This document shows positions 26,821 to 35,385 of a stretch of DNA of 64,000 nucleotides, piece by piece. Numbering within the stretch: the first letter of the stretch is position 1; every line of letters begins with the position of its first letter. This DNA comes from Devosia nanyangense (GTDB lineage: Bacteria > Pseudomonadota > Alphaproteobacteria > Rhizobiales > Devosiaceae), in contig JACRAF010000025.1 of assembly GCA_016213505.1 (NCBI GenBank), forward strand, positions 1 through 64,000, given 5' to 3'. The notes beneath the pieces are model-generated. The model was not told the DNA's origin, ran no database searches, and was given only the letters and a program-made list of their open reading frames with translations. The translations under genes were made by a program, and so were the position numbers.

Positions 26821-27801
26821 CTAGCGGACCAGGATGCCCTTGAGGGCGAGAGCGGCGACGGCCGCAGCCTTCTGGTTGTCGGTGACGCCGGCCGGCCACT
26901 CGATCCCGGCGGAAGCGATGATCGCTGGACCGCGACGCTCGACCAGGATCGGCGCGTCGAGGCCATCCACGGCGACGGTTTTCACCAGCGCGATGCTATC
27001 GACCACCGCGCTGCCGTCGGTTGCGGCAGGATCCCAGGCCACGGCCTTGCCGTCGCCCTCAGGGACGGTGATCGTGAAGCTGTCGCCGACCACGAAGTTC
27101 GTCGCGCCGTCGGCGAGGGTGAACTTGATCTCATGGCTGTAGGCCGTGCCGACGACGCCGGCGGCGAGCGCCACCCCATCGGGCTCGACCACCGAGAAGG
27201 CGCCGAGCCCGTTGGCGGGAACGATCGGCGTCACCGTGATGGTGAAGGCGTCGCCCGCCACGAAGTCGGTCGCCCCGTCCGCGATGGTGAACCGCACCAC
27301 GCCGGCGAACAGCACGCCCACCGCGGCGACGCCGATCGAGACCCCCGCCGGATCGAACACCTCGAAGGTGCCGGCATTGGCCGCCGGCTCGATGCACACG
27401 GCCCGGTAGACGCCAGCGACAACGCCCACGGCGGTCTCGGTCGCGTCCATCGTCGGGGCGCCGTTGCCGGTGTTGCCGGCCACCGCCGCGATGGCGCCGT
27501 CGAAGGCGCCGCCGGTGATAGTGAGCACATAGTCGCCGGCCTTGACCCCGGCGCCCGTTGCCGGATCGGCGACGGTCAGGATACCGTTGCCGGTGTTGCC
27601 GCCATCGGCGGTGGCGTCCACGTTGGCCGCGACGAGATCGATGGTGCGCAGACCCATCAGGGTGCCGAGTTCGACAACGCGAGACGCGCCGTCGCCGGCG
27701 AGCAGCGTCGCCTGCTCGCGGCAGAAATCGGGGAAGCATTCATACTTGAGAAGGGCGGTCAGCAGCTTGGGCGCGGCGACCGAGAAGGCTCTGGTGACCA
27801 T
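26821..27801 (-). CDS. Head decoration protein (gpD-like) with internal repeats
   Basis: A 326-residue protein starting MVTRAFSVAAPKLLTALLK and ending AVAALALKGILVR, the latter resembling the C terminus of gpD-like decoration proteins. It is about three times the length of lambda gpD. Two segments of about 50 residues share VRFTIADGATDFVAGD / IKFTLADGATNFVVGD followed by SFTITV, and a weaker third (AGVKAGDYVLTITG) precedes them, so the middle is a repeated beta domain. It would stabilise the capsid surface. The start at 27801 was chosen over an upstream in-frame start. Confidence 0.78.
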   Translation of the reverse strand: MVTRAFSVAAPKLLTALLKYECFPDFCREQATLLAGDGASRVVELGTLMGLRTIDLVAANVDATADGGNTGNGILTVADPATGAGVKAGDYVLTITGGAFDGAIAAVAGNTGNGAPTMDATETAVGVVAGVYRAVCIEPAANAGTFEVFDPAGVSIGVAAVGVLFAGVVRFTIADGATDFVAGDAFTITVTPIVPANGLGAFSVVEPDGVALAAGVVGTAYSHEIKFTLADGATNFVVGDSFTITVPEGDGKAVAWDPAATDGSAVVDSIALVKTVAVDGLDAPILVERRGPAIIASAGIEWPAGVTDNQKAAAVAALALKGILVR

Positions 27802-27890
27802 TGCGGTGCACTCCGGTTGAGGGAAGGGGTGGAGATAGAAACGCCGCCCCGACCGGGGCGGCGGCAGCAATCAAAGGTATCGGCGGGATG

Positions 27891-28394
27891 CTAGGCGGTG
27901 GCTTTCCGCCCGGTGCGGGCCAGCATGCGATCGACTGCAGTGCCGAGGCCGGCCGCGGGCTTGCCCGCATCCGCACCGTCCGCGCCGGGATTGTGGTCCC
28001 TGCCCGCCATGGCGTCGCCGAGGCGGCTGCCCTTGGGGGCGGCGGCAAGCATCTTCTTGGCCTCGCCATAGGTCAGCTTCTTGCTGGCCACCTTGGCCGC
28101 CAGCTCGTTGGCGAGCGCGGTGCGGCCCTTGGCCTCCGGCGCCTTCAGCAGGGCGAAGCCGGCCTTGGTGCCGGTGGCCGCGGGCTTGGGCTCGGTCTCG
28201 TCCTCGCCGTCTTCTTCCTCGGCCGGCTCTTCCTCGGTCGCAGCCTGTTCCTCGTCGACCTCGGGATCGTCTTCTTCCGTCGTCGACGTGTCGGCCTTGA
28301 CCGGCACGCCCATGGCCTTGAGCTCGGCGATTGCCGCCTTGTCGCCCTTCGCCGCCTTGGTGCGGAGGGCCTCGATCTGCTCTTTGAGCGACAT
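27891..28394 (-). CDS. Putative capsid scaffold from internal start (Nu3-like)
   Basis: An in-frame internal ATG at 28394 begins MSLKEQIEALRTKAAKG and has a ribosome site (AAGGA) nine bases upstream. It yields 167 residues equal to the C-terminal part of the S49 protease: charged helical N-terminal part, a long acidic Glu-rich tract, and a basic end. This copies the lambda C/Nu3 arrangement, where scaffold is made from an internal start of the protease gene. Confidence 0.62.
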   Translation of the reverse strand: MSLKEQIEALRTKAAKGDKAAIAELKAMGVPVKADTSTTEEDDPEVDEEQAATEEEPAEEEDGEDETEPKPAATGTKAGFALLKAPEAKGRTALANELAAKVASKKLTYGEAKKMLAAAPKGSRLGDAMAGRDHNPGADGADAGKPAAGLGTAVDRMLARTGRKATA

Positions 28395-29438
28395 GTCAGT
28401 TTCCTTTTTGCCTCCGGCGCGCGCGGCCGTGGCCGCATCTTCCCCCGTCGCAGCCGGCGCACCGGTCTCGGTTTGGTTGGACAGGGAACTCTGGAGCGCC
28501 GCGAAGGCCGCGCGCTCGGATGCGATTTCGTCGACGAGCTTGAGCGCCAGGCCCGATTGCGCCGGATCGTCATGCTGGGCGAGGAACCAGCGGGCCTGGA
28601 GCGCCGCGATATCGTCCGCGCTGAGGTCGCGCCCCGCCGTGACGACTCCGGCGAACCGGCGGGCGATCTGGTCCACCGCGCCCTTCAGATGCGCCCTGGC
28701 GTCCTCGGACAGCGGTTTCCATTCCGCTCCGTCGGTCTTTCGCGGAAGGCTTTCGATCGCTTCGATCTTGATCCCGTGCTCGGCGTACAAGCCCGAAACG
28801 TCGACATGCAGGATCAGGACGCCGATCGAGCCGACATCGGCTTCCGCCGCAGCGACGATCCGGTCAGCCGAGGCGGACAGCGCATAGGCGGCCGAGCACG
28901 ACATCCGGGCATAGACCCAGACCGGCTTGCCGCCGGCCTTGCCGTTGTCCGCCGCGATCTCCTCGGCGAGGTCGAAGCATCCGTCGACATAGCCTCCGGG
29001 CGAGTCGACGCGCATGAAGACGGCATGCACCCTATCGTCGGCGCGCGCCGCCCGGATCGCGGCGCCGATCTGCGCGTAACCGCCGACCCAGCACCAGCTC
29101 CACCAGTCGATGTAGCCGTCGGGCGTCAGCACGCCTTCGACATCGACGATGGCGATGCCCTCGACGATGGCGTAGCCGTCGCCATATTCGACCGTGCCGG
29201 CCCAGATGATTTCCGGCATGGCCAGCTTGCTGCGGTCGATGGCCGGCCCCTCGTCGTCTTCCATCGCCACCGGCCGGCCGAGCCGCGCCACGGCGCCGAT
29301 GGCGCGCGACAGGAGGCTTCGCGATTGCCGCGGCGGATGCTCCTCGAGGCCGCGATCGACGAGCGCCTGCGCGTGGCCGCGTTCGAGCAGCAGCACCTGG
29401 CCGGGTGTCCTCAGAGCGAGATCGAGATTACGCGGCAT
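27891..29438 (-). CDS. S49 head maturation protease with C-terminal scaffold
   Basis: A 515-residue protein. Residues about 60-310 are a ClpP/S49 (SppA-like) protease: AVFMRVDSPGGYVDG, SMSCSAAYALSASAD-like MSCSAAYALSASA (catalytic Ser) and DVGSIGVL. Beyond about 345 comes a scaffold-like region rich in Lys, Glu and Ala. It is lambda gpC-like and processes portal and itself in the prohead. The start at 29438 lies inside the portal 3' end (overlap 11 bases), as is common; longer upstream starts give Arg-rich non-family sequence. Confidence 0.87.
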   Translation of the reverse strand: MPRNLDLALRTPGQVLLLERGHAQALVDRGLEEHPPRQSRSLLSRAIGAVARLGRPVAMEDDEGPAIDRSKLAMPEIIWAGTVEYGDGYAIVEGIAIVDVEGVLTPDGYIDWWSWCWVGGYAQIGAAIRAARADDRVHAVFMRVDSPGGYVDGCFDLAEEIAADNGKAGGKPVWVYARMSCSAAYALSASADRIVAAAEADVGSIGVLILHVDVSGLYAEHGIKIEAIESLPRKTDGAEWKPLSEDARAHLKGAVDQIARRFAGVVTAGRDLSADDIAALQARWFLAQHDDPAQSGLALKLVDEIASERAAFAALQSSLSNQTETGAPAATGEDAATAARAGGKKETDMSLKEQIEALRTKAAKGDKAAIAELKAMGVPVKADTSTTEEDDPEVDEEQAATEEEPAEEEDGEDETEPKPAATGTKAGFALLKAPEAKGRTALANELAAKVASKKLTYGEAKKMLAAAPKGSRLGDAMAGRDHNPGADGADAGKPAAGLGTAVDRMLARTGRKATA

Positions 29439-31068
29439 TCTGCTTGTCCTTTCCCTGTTTCCCGCCGGGCGCCTGCTGCCCATCCGTCGCGGAAACAATG
29501 GTCAGATCGGTGACGACGCCGGCGATCCCGGCGTCTTCCATCGCGGCGCGCTCGCGCGCGAGCTGGGCGATGATCTCTTCCCAGTCCTGACCCTGTTCCG
29601 CCGCCTCGCGCTCGAGCGTCGAAATGCGGCCGTCCATTCGGAGCGCCGAAGCCTGCGCTTCCTTCACCGGATCGATGAAGCCGCGGGCGGGGCCGATCCA
29701 GTCGGCATTGAGCCAGGCCGCCGGGGCGTCGTAGAAATCGGCGCACCCCTTCGGCACATCGATCGTGCCGGCATCGAGCGCGTCCTCGAGCCATGCGGCA
29801 TAGACCGGGATGGCGAAGCCCCAGAGCAGGATCGACCTCAGCCGCATCACGCCGCGCCACACCTCGTTGAGGGCCGCGCGGGCCGACGAATAGTTGGTGT
29901 TGCTCCAGTCCATCGAGAGCTGCTCGTAGGAAATGCCGATGCTCGCCGCAAAGGCCTGGAGGAAGGCCGTCTGAAACGCCGGATAGCCCGCCGTCTCGCG
30001 CGGCTGGGTGTTCATTTCGAGCTTGTCGGACGGGAACAGCGTCAGGAACCGCGCGTCGTCGAGCACATTGCGGTTCTTGTAGAAATCCGCCCGGCTGGTG
30101 TTGAACTCTTTCCAGTCGGTGCCGCCGGTCACGTCCGAACCGAGCCGATCGGCTGCGTATTCCGCGCCGAGCTGGGTGTAGATCGCTCCGACGATGGTCG
30201 AATTGATCGCCGCCGTCCGCACTTCCGACTCGGAGTAGCGCGACAGCATCCTGAGCTTGGTCATCGACGCGACGAGGTCGGAAACGCCGCGCGATTGGCC
30301 CGGCCGCTCCTTGTCGTAGACGTGAAAGACCTTCGGGCGCTCCCAGTCGCCGATCCGGTCCCACCGATCGATGCGATCCCACTGGAACGACGCTGTAGAA
30401 AAAACGTCGAACGGATGGCCGCACCGGATGTGATAGGCGATCGGCGCGTTGTTTTCGTCCTTCTCGACCCCACCGCGCAGCCGGTCGGTGTCGGGCGTGC
30501 CCATCGGATTGGACAATCGGTCGGGATCGATGACTTGAATGGCCGTCCGGTAGTCCCAGCCCGGCCGTTCGATCCAGCGCAGGACACCCAGGCTCTCGCC
30601 GAGACCGGTGAACTCACGGGCAACCAGTCCGGCCGTGCCGCTGAACGGCATCTGCCGCTCGGCATCGCCGCGAAAGATCGGGTCCTCGGCCCAGTCGAAC
30701 CACTTCGACTGGATCTGGCGGCCCAGAGCATGCGCAGCGTCCGTGCTGATGCCCAGCCCGAGCGCATCCGGCTTCGAATTGAGCCTGAGCGAGCCGCCGA
30801 CCAGCATGTCGACCTTGCGGTTGACGCCGGATTTGACCCAGCCCTCGTTGCGCTGCATGTCGCGGATGCGCGCCGTCGACATATTGCGATCGCGCAGCCA
30901 TTCGGCGTCGGCCGATTGCGACATCGGCATCCAGCCCAGCATCGAGGGGTGGCCGAGGTCTGCCGAGGCGTAGCTCGTGCGCGGCATGCCGCCCTGCATC
31001 ATGACGCGGGCGCTGGCGCCGGTGCTGTCGCCGGCCTTGACCCGCACGGTCGGCTTGGGGGTGCTCAT
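29428..31068 (-). CDS. Portal protein, lambda gpB type
   Basis: A 546-residue protein starting MSTPKPTVRVKAGDSTG. Family marks include QRNEGWVKSGVNRKVDMLVGG, the GIAYHIR-like APIAYHIR segment, VFHVYDKERPGQSRGV and SYEQLSMDWSNTNYSSARAAL. It forms the dodecameric vertex for DNA packaging. It overlaps the gpW-like gene by ATGA at 31068-31065. The frame is open to 31287, but the first 73 codons are antisense to gpW and were excluded. Confidence 0.93.
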   Translation of the reverse strand: MSTPKPTVRVKAGDSTGASARVMMQGGMPRTSYASADLGHPSMLGWMPMSQSADAEWLRDRNMSTARIRDMQRNEGWVKSGVNRKVDMLVGGSLRLNSKPDALGLGISTDAAHALGRQIQSKWFDWAEDPIFRGDAERQMPFSGTAGLVAREFTGLGESLGVLRWIERPGWDYRTAIQVIDPDRLSNPMGTPDTDRLRGGVEKDENNAPIAYHIRCGHPFDVFSTASFQWDRIDRWDRIGDWERPKVFHVYDKERPGQSRGVSDLVASMTKLRMLSRYSESEVRTAAINSTIVGAIYTQLGAEYAADRLGSDVTGGTDWKEFNTSRADFYKNRNVLDDARFLTLFPSDKLEMNTQPRETAGYPAFQTAFLQAFAASIGISYEQLSMDWSNTNYSSARAALNEVWRGVMRLRSILLWGFAIPVYAAWLEDALDAGTIDVPKGCADFYDAPAAWLNADWIGPARGFIDPVKEAQASALRMDGRISTLEREAAEQGQDWEEIIAQLARERAAMEDAGIAGVVTDLTIVSATDGQQAPGGKQGKDKQNAA

Positions 31069-31310
31069 ATCCGGGGTCCAAAGCCGATGCGGATCGGTCC
31101 GCCGCCGCTCGATCCGCCGTTGAGCCGCGCCCGCAGCACCTCGAGGCGGGCGATTTCGCCGTCGATCTCCAGCATCGTCGCGAATTCCTTGCTCACGCCG
31201 CCGCTCACGTAGTCCGTGCGGGTGCGAACGCCGCCCAGGAGGCGGCTCCGCTTGACGGCGCGCAGCTCGGCGATCGCCGCGTCGCATTCGGCGAGGGTCA
31301 TGTCGGCCAT
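31065..31310 (-). CDS. gpW-like head-tail connector
   Basis: An 81-residue protein, MADMTLAECDAAIAELRAVK to IRIGFGPRI. Length, AELxxVKxSRLLGG-like sequence and the place between large terminase and portal are those of lambda gpW. It attaches to the portal after packaging. The start follows the terminase stop by eight bases and the stop overlaps the portal start. Confidence 0.85.
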   Translation of the reverse strand: MADMTLAECDAAIAELRAVKRSRLLGGVRTRTDYVSGGVSKEFATMLEIDGEIARLEVLRARLNGGSSGGGPIRIGFGPRI

Positions 31311-31317
31311 TGCTGTC

Positions 31318-33393
31318 CTACTGGTTCAGTTTGGCGAGGGCGGAGAGCCCGTCGTCCTGCTTTTTGGCGCGCATCGGCTGCGCCGGCGTCTCTGGTTCGT
31401 CCGGCGGCATGGGTACGGCCGCGGCAATCGTGGTCCCGGGCGACCCAAACATGTCCGCCTGGTCCGGCTTGGTCATCGAAGATAGCTCGCGGGCTCGCGC
31501 ATCCCACTGTTCCTCACCCCACGCCCAAAGGCCGGCGAAATGCGTCAGCGCGTAGCCGTACACCCAGCAATCGAGCCAATGGTTCGGTCCGCGCTGACCG
31601 AATTCGCGGCGAACCGATCCGTCCTCGGCCTTGACCGTTTTTATGAACTCCGCCGTGAGCTGCTCGAAGTACGGCTGCTCGGTATTGGTCGCGAAGTGCT
31701 GGTAGCCGGTCGGCAACCCCTCACCCCCTTCCTTCGGCAGTTTGCCGAGGAACAGGATCAAGGTCGCCTTGATGCTCCAGGTGCCGATCATCCACACCTT
31801 GATGCCGTAGCGCTTGGCCTTGCCGGCGCTCAGCCCGTGCGTCCTGACTTCGGCATCCTTTGAGCGATTGATCGCCGGCTTGCTCCAGCCGTCGTCGCCC
31901 TTGACCGCGAGCGCGTTGTGGCGACGCCGCACCCACGCGTAAACCGCATCGGCATTGTAGCCGCTGTCGATCCCAATCATGTCTGCGGCGATCCGGACAC
32001 CGCCGAAATTGACGCCATGGTCCGCGACCTGGTCGAGCTTCGGCCACGCTCCGGCCAGTGGCTCGTCGGTCGCGCCGGGCAGGAACCCGTGGTCCAGGTG
32101 CCAGGACCCCTTACCCGGACCCCAGCCGAGGAACGACCAATAGATGCCATCGGCCTGCACGTCTCCGGTAAGCGTCACGTAGAGCACGCCGGCCGGCAGC
32201 GTCCCGCGGTGCCAGTCTTCCTTCCGAGCGGCGATGACTTCCCAACCCGGCCCCTCGCCCTTCGGCTCGTAGCCGCGGCCGAGGTCGCCGTTCTCGAACG
32301 GCTGCCGCTTTTCCGGATCGTCCCCCGCCTCGGCCTCGCCAACGGCGAGCGCGTCCCAGCGCTCGAAAATGTTGATCTCGCCAGTGATGGCAAAACTCTT
32401 GATCGACCGCTGCCCGATGTCCCGATTGCGCCAGGCCGCGAACTCGGCCTTCGGGATGGTCTTGGGCGGCGCCACCCCGTCGGCATCGGCGACGGTTGCG
32501 ATCCAGTTCTCGACGGCCATCATGGCCGGCTTGTCGCCCTCGTAGTGCTCGGTGCCGCAGCTCGGGCACTTGACGTGGCAGCGATACGGCGGCGCCGCGC
32601 TCTTGATCACGTCTTCCCAGACGAAATCGGTGTAGTCGCCGCAGCTCTTGCACCTGAGGTAGTAGCGCCGCCGGTCGCCTTTCTCGTAGTCGGCGTCGAT
32701 GTCGGCGCCCTTGAGCTTGGGCGACGACACGTCGAGCACCTTCGACAGACCAAACACCCGGTAGGTCTTGAGGCGCTTGTCGCTAAGGTCCTTCGGGTCG
32801 CCTTCGCCGTCCGCGTTGTCCGTCCACGCCGAGCGATCGTCGCGCACCATGAAGCGGATCGAGTGCTGGCGCAGGGTTGCCGCCGAATTGGCGCCGGCAA
32901 GCAGGAGATAGCCACCCCGAAACCGGATGCGGTCAGCCTTCGACCCCTCGCCGGATCGGGACTTGCGAGGCATGACCACGCCGCCCTTCGCCGGCGAGAG
33001 CACCGGCGACGCATCAATCGTCGGGCCGAGCTTCTCCTCGTACCAGTCCTTCGCGGATTTGACCGTCGGGCCGACATACATCGCCGGGCCAGGCGTGCGG
33101 TGCATGATGTACCCGAGCCAATTCTCGGCCACCGCCGATCCGCCGGACTGGGCGGGCTTGATGATGACCACCCGCTCACACGGATCGTCCGGCGACAGCG
33201 CGTCCATCGGTTCGACCAGATAGGGCGCGACGCCGTTGTGCCACTTCCCGGCGATCGCGCCACCTTCCGGGACTACCCGGCAGTTCTCGGCCCATTCCGA
33301 GACTAACTCCTGAGGATCGGGCCGGAGCCCCGCCGCGGCGCCGCGAAAGACGACGCGTGCGTTTCTACGCAGCCGCTTCCGGCTCGCCTCCAT
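31318..33393 (-). CDS. Terminase large subunit, gpA family
   Basis: A 691-residue protein. The ATPase has VVIIKPAQSGGSAVAE (P-loop variant of lambda gpA, about 75-90). A zinc-like cluster CKSCG...CPSCG is in the middle. The nuclease region has MIGIDSGYNADAVYAWV and ends near LDCWVYGYALTHF. It cuts concatemers and drives DNA into the prohead. The start MEASRKRLRRNARVVF overlaps the small terminase end by 29 bases; the longer frame to 33570 is antisense-like. Packaging by cos ends is expected for this family. Confidence 0.95.
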   Translation of the reverse strand: MEASRKRLRRNARVVFRGAAAGLRPDPQELVSEWAENCRVVPEGGAIAGKWHNGVAPYLVEPMDALSPDDPCERVVIIKPAQSGGSAVAENWLGYIMHRTPGPAMYVGPTVKSAKDWYEEKLGPTIDASPVLSPAKGGVVMPRKSRSGEGSKADRIRFRGGYLLLAGANSAATLRQHSIRFMVRDDRSAWTDNADGEGDPKDLSDKRLKTYRVFGLSKVLDVSSPKLKGADIDADYEKGDRRRYYLRCKSCGDYTDFVWEDVIKSAAPPYRCHVKCPSCGTEHYEGDKPAMMAVENWIATVADADGVAPPKTIPKAEFAAWRNRDIGQRSIKSFAITGEINIFERWDALAVGEAEAGDDPEKRQPFENGDLGRGYEPKGEGPGWEVIAARKEDWHRGTLPAGVLYVTLTGDVQADGIYWSFLGWGPGKGSWHLDHGFLPGATDEPLAGAWPKLDQVADHGVNFGGVRIAADMIGIDSGYNADAVYAWVRRRHNALAVKGDDGWSKPAINRSKDAEVRTHGLSAGKAKRYGIKVWMIGTWSIKATLILFLGKLPKEGGEGLPTGYQHFATNTEQPYFEQLTAEFIKTVKAEDGSVRREFGQRGPNHWLDCWVYGYALTHFAGLWAWGEEQWDARARELSSMTKPDQADMFGSPGTTIAAAVPMPPDEPETPAQPMRAKKQDDGLSALAKLNQ

Positions 33394-34039
33394 CAGTGCT
33401 GTCGTCGGGGCCGTCGTCGTCATCTTCGTCGTAGAGCCCATCGAGTTGCTTGGCGAGCCCGTCGAGCGCTTTGCGGAGCTCCTCAGCGAGGATTGTCCGG
33501 ATCGCCCGCGCGTCGGGTGCCGAGGCAAGCCGATCCGAGACCATCGCCGGTAGGCCGAGCAGACGGTCACGCAGCTTGCGCATCGTCGCTATGGTGTGTT
33601 GTTCGGCGCGGTCCTTGTCGGCGAGCTTGTCCAGGCGAAGTTCGAGATCGAGCCTGGCGTTCTCGGCCTGGTAGGTTTCCCGTGCGGCGCGCGAGCTGAG
33701 GTAGCTCGGCGATCCCGGCGCCGCCGGCCCCTCGTCGGTCTCGTCTTCCGGTTCGGGGCTAACCGGCGCCGCCGACGTCCCGTTGCGCAGCTGCTGCGCC
33801 GGGTCCGTCTCCTGCGCGATCGCCCGGTCGAGCGCCACGCTGTTGACCAGCACCGTGCCGCGCTGGCCCGGCCTGGTCGCGAGCCGCCCCAGTTCGACCA
33901 GCTTGCCGACCCGCTTATGCATCGCCGCCCGCGACACATTGTGCCGCCGCGCCGCTTCCGCGATCGGCACCCAGAGCTGGTCCGTCAACCGGGCGTCAAC
34001 CGTTCCGATCACGTCCGTCAACCCCGTCAACCCTGCCAA
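33365..34039 (-). CDS. Terminase small subunit (Nu1-like)
   Basis: A 224-residue protein. The N-terminal part has a winged HTH-like segment (WVPIAEAARRHNVSRAAMHK), then a linker rich in Pro and Glu, and a helical C-terminal part with an acidic end (DEDDDDGPDD). This matches small terminase subunits that recognise cos and recruit the large subunit. It directly precedes the large subunit. Its first 20 codons contain four GGTTGACG repeats, which may be a binding or control site. Confidence 0.82.
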   Translation of the reverse strand: MAGLTGLTDVIGTVDARLTDQLWVPIAEAARRHNVSRAAMHKRVGKLVELGRLATRPGQRGTVLVNSVALDRAIAQETDPAQQLRNGTSAAPVSPEPEDETDEGPAAPGSPSYLSSRAARETYQAENARLDLELRLDKLADKDRAEQHTIATMRKLRDRLLGLPAMVSDRLASAPDARAIRTILAEELRKALDGLAKQLDGLYDEDDDDGPDDSTDGGEPEAAA

Positions 34040-34309
34040 AATCCCTGAAAACTAACGGACCCCTGCGCTAAGACGCCCCGCATGGGTTTGGGGGGCTGGG
34101 AAGGACCCGCCGGCCTTATGAGGCCGCAATTTTGCGGGCGGGCACCGCCTCGGATACGACAAACGCGCCGCCGATCTCTCGGGGCGCGCCATAGTCTCGG
34201 GACACAATGCTGGCGGTGACCAGTCTCTGCTGGCTGGGCCATTCGTCGCTCGGGAACCGCGCTCTAGTCGAGCGGCCTGCGACGGGTCTCCGGTCATCCG
34301 CCCCAAGCG
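34040..34309. other. Intergenic region upstream of terminase, possible cos
   Basis: No convincing gene in these 270 bases. It holds the palindrome core CCGCAATTTTGCGG at 34124-34137 followed by GGGCGGGCACCGCC, and lies directly upstream of the small terminase gene, where lambda-like phages carry cos. The exact cohesive end cannot be named by reading. Confidence 0.35.
34124..34137. repeat. Palindrome core CCGCAATTTTGCGG
   Basis: Second copy of the 14-bp palindrome, here in the gap upstream of small terminase. Confidence 0.45.
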
Positions 34310-34972
34310 TTAGTCCGCTCGTTCGAGATTTGCAAGAGGCACGCGCACGTTCTGCTCCGCATCCCCGAACAGCGGCAGCAGCACATGGGCATCGGGCCCG
34401 CTAATCGCATGCACCCGCACGATCTGCCCCTCAAACGGCCCGCTCATGATTTGCACATCATCGCCCGCCGCGAACTCCCCATGCGTCGGCATATGCCGAT
34501 GCGCCACCGGCGCCACCACCTCGCCCAGGTCGTTGAGGAACCGCGCCACCTTGAGCGCCTCCATCCGGCGCGGCAGCCCGTCCATCCCCACCACCGATTG
34601 CAAGAGCGTCAGTTCACGCATCAGCTGCGCCAGGCCGCGCACCTCGTCGGCATAGCTCGACGCCACGCCGTGCCCGAACCCGACGAACACATATCGCGCG
34701 AGGAGCGGATAGCGCACCTCGTGCTTGCGCTTCACATAACGGTTGACCCGCCGCCACTCGCGCCTGACCGGCACCACCGCGACGAGGCCCGCCCGCGCCT
34801 CGAGCTGCCGCGCCACCGGAAATTCCGATCCGGCCTTGACCATCACCGCGTACCAGTTGAGCCCGCCGAGCACCGCCATCGACAGCCCGGCTACACCGCG
34901 CTTGGGGACCAGCCGCCTCGGCCCCGGCTTGTCCCACTCCCGGATCGGGCCGATGGCCCCCTTACCCTTCAT
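34310..34972 (-). CDS. Phage NusG/RfaH-family transcription factor
   Basis: A 220-residue protein. Residues about 37-130 form an NGN domain (LNWYAVMVKAGSEFPVARQL, YPLLARYVFVGF), and residues about 165-220 a KOW domain (FAAGDDVQIMSGPFEGQIVR). NusG proteins bind RNA polymerase and raise processivity or couple to other factors; specialised paralogues (RfaH, LoaP) act on single operons. Here the gene stands at the head of the leftward late operon, between a repeat-rich control region and terminase, so I infer antitermination of the late genes. The host must also have its own NusG elsewhere. Confidence 0.85.
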   Translation of the reverse strand: MKGKGAIGPIREWDKPGPRRLVPKRGVAGLSMAVLGGLNWYAVMVKAGSEFPVARQLEARAGLVAVVPVRREWRRVNRYVKRKHEVRYPLLARYVFVGFGHGVASSYADEVRGLAQLMRELTLLQSVVGMDGLPRRMEALKVARFLNDLGEVVAPVAHRHMPTHGEFAAGDDVQIMSGPFEGQIVRVHAISGPDAHVLLPLFGDAEQNVRVPLANLERAD

Positions 34973-34993
34973 TTCTGCCTTTTTCGAGGTTTA

Positions 34994-35313
34994 GCGAGGG
35001 TAACAAAACACCCTCGCTGAATAAGAAGACGTGGTCGATCAATGTCCTGACGAGGGAGCGAGGTTCAGCGAGGGTGTTCCTCATGTGATGTGAAACAACG
35101 CTGCCTCCCTGCGATCACCAGAACGCCGCTCCAAAACAGCGCCACGCCCCCACACCCCTCCCTATATACGCGAGCACCACCCTCGCCACCCTCGCAAATT
35201 CGGTGCAACACATTGAAATCACTGTTGAACCCGATCCGCGACCGTCGCATTTCCTCCCTCGCTCAACTCTCGCGACCCTCGTATCGCGCGCGCCAGCGCG
35301 GCGAGGGTCGCGA
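34994..35313. repeat. Cluster of GCGAGGGT / ACCCTCGC repeats (control region or origin)
   Basis: The 413-bp gap 34973-35385 has no gene. GCGAGGGT or its complement lies at 34994, 35010, 35068, 35179, 35188 and 35301, with near copies at 35050, 35255 and 35275. The first two make a hairpin (arms TTAGCGAGGGT, loop of eight), and TCGCGACCCTCG/CGAGGGTCGCGA at 35270-35281 and 35302-35313 form another. Such clustering suits binding of a regulator or replication initiator. It lies upstream of the phage NusG gene and just past the helicase gene. Confidence 0.7.
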
Positions 35314-35385
35314 CTTCCGTTTTTCTGTCTGCCGGGAGGGGGTGCGGGGCCGGGCCGAACGCCGTAAAACGACGATCCGGCGAGG

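Noticed and set aside
9203..34039. Head and tail genes as a gene transfer agent
   Set aside because: Integrase, att repeats, repressor, replication and large lambda-type terminase genes show a complete temperate phage, and the gene order is not that of a Rhodobacter-type agent.
35065..35250. Small leftward frame in the repeat region
   Set aside because: It runs through the GCGAGGGT repeats, has an odd composition and no ribosome site; the region is better read as regulatory.
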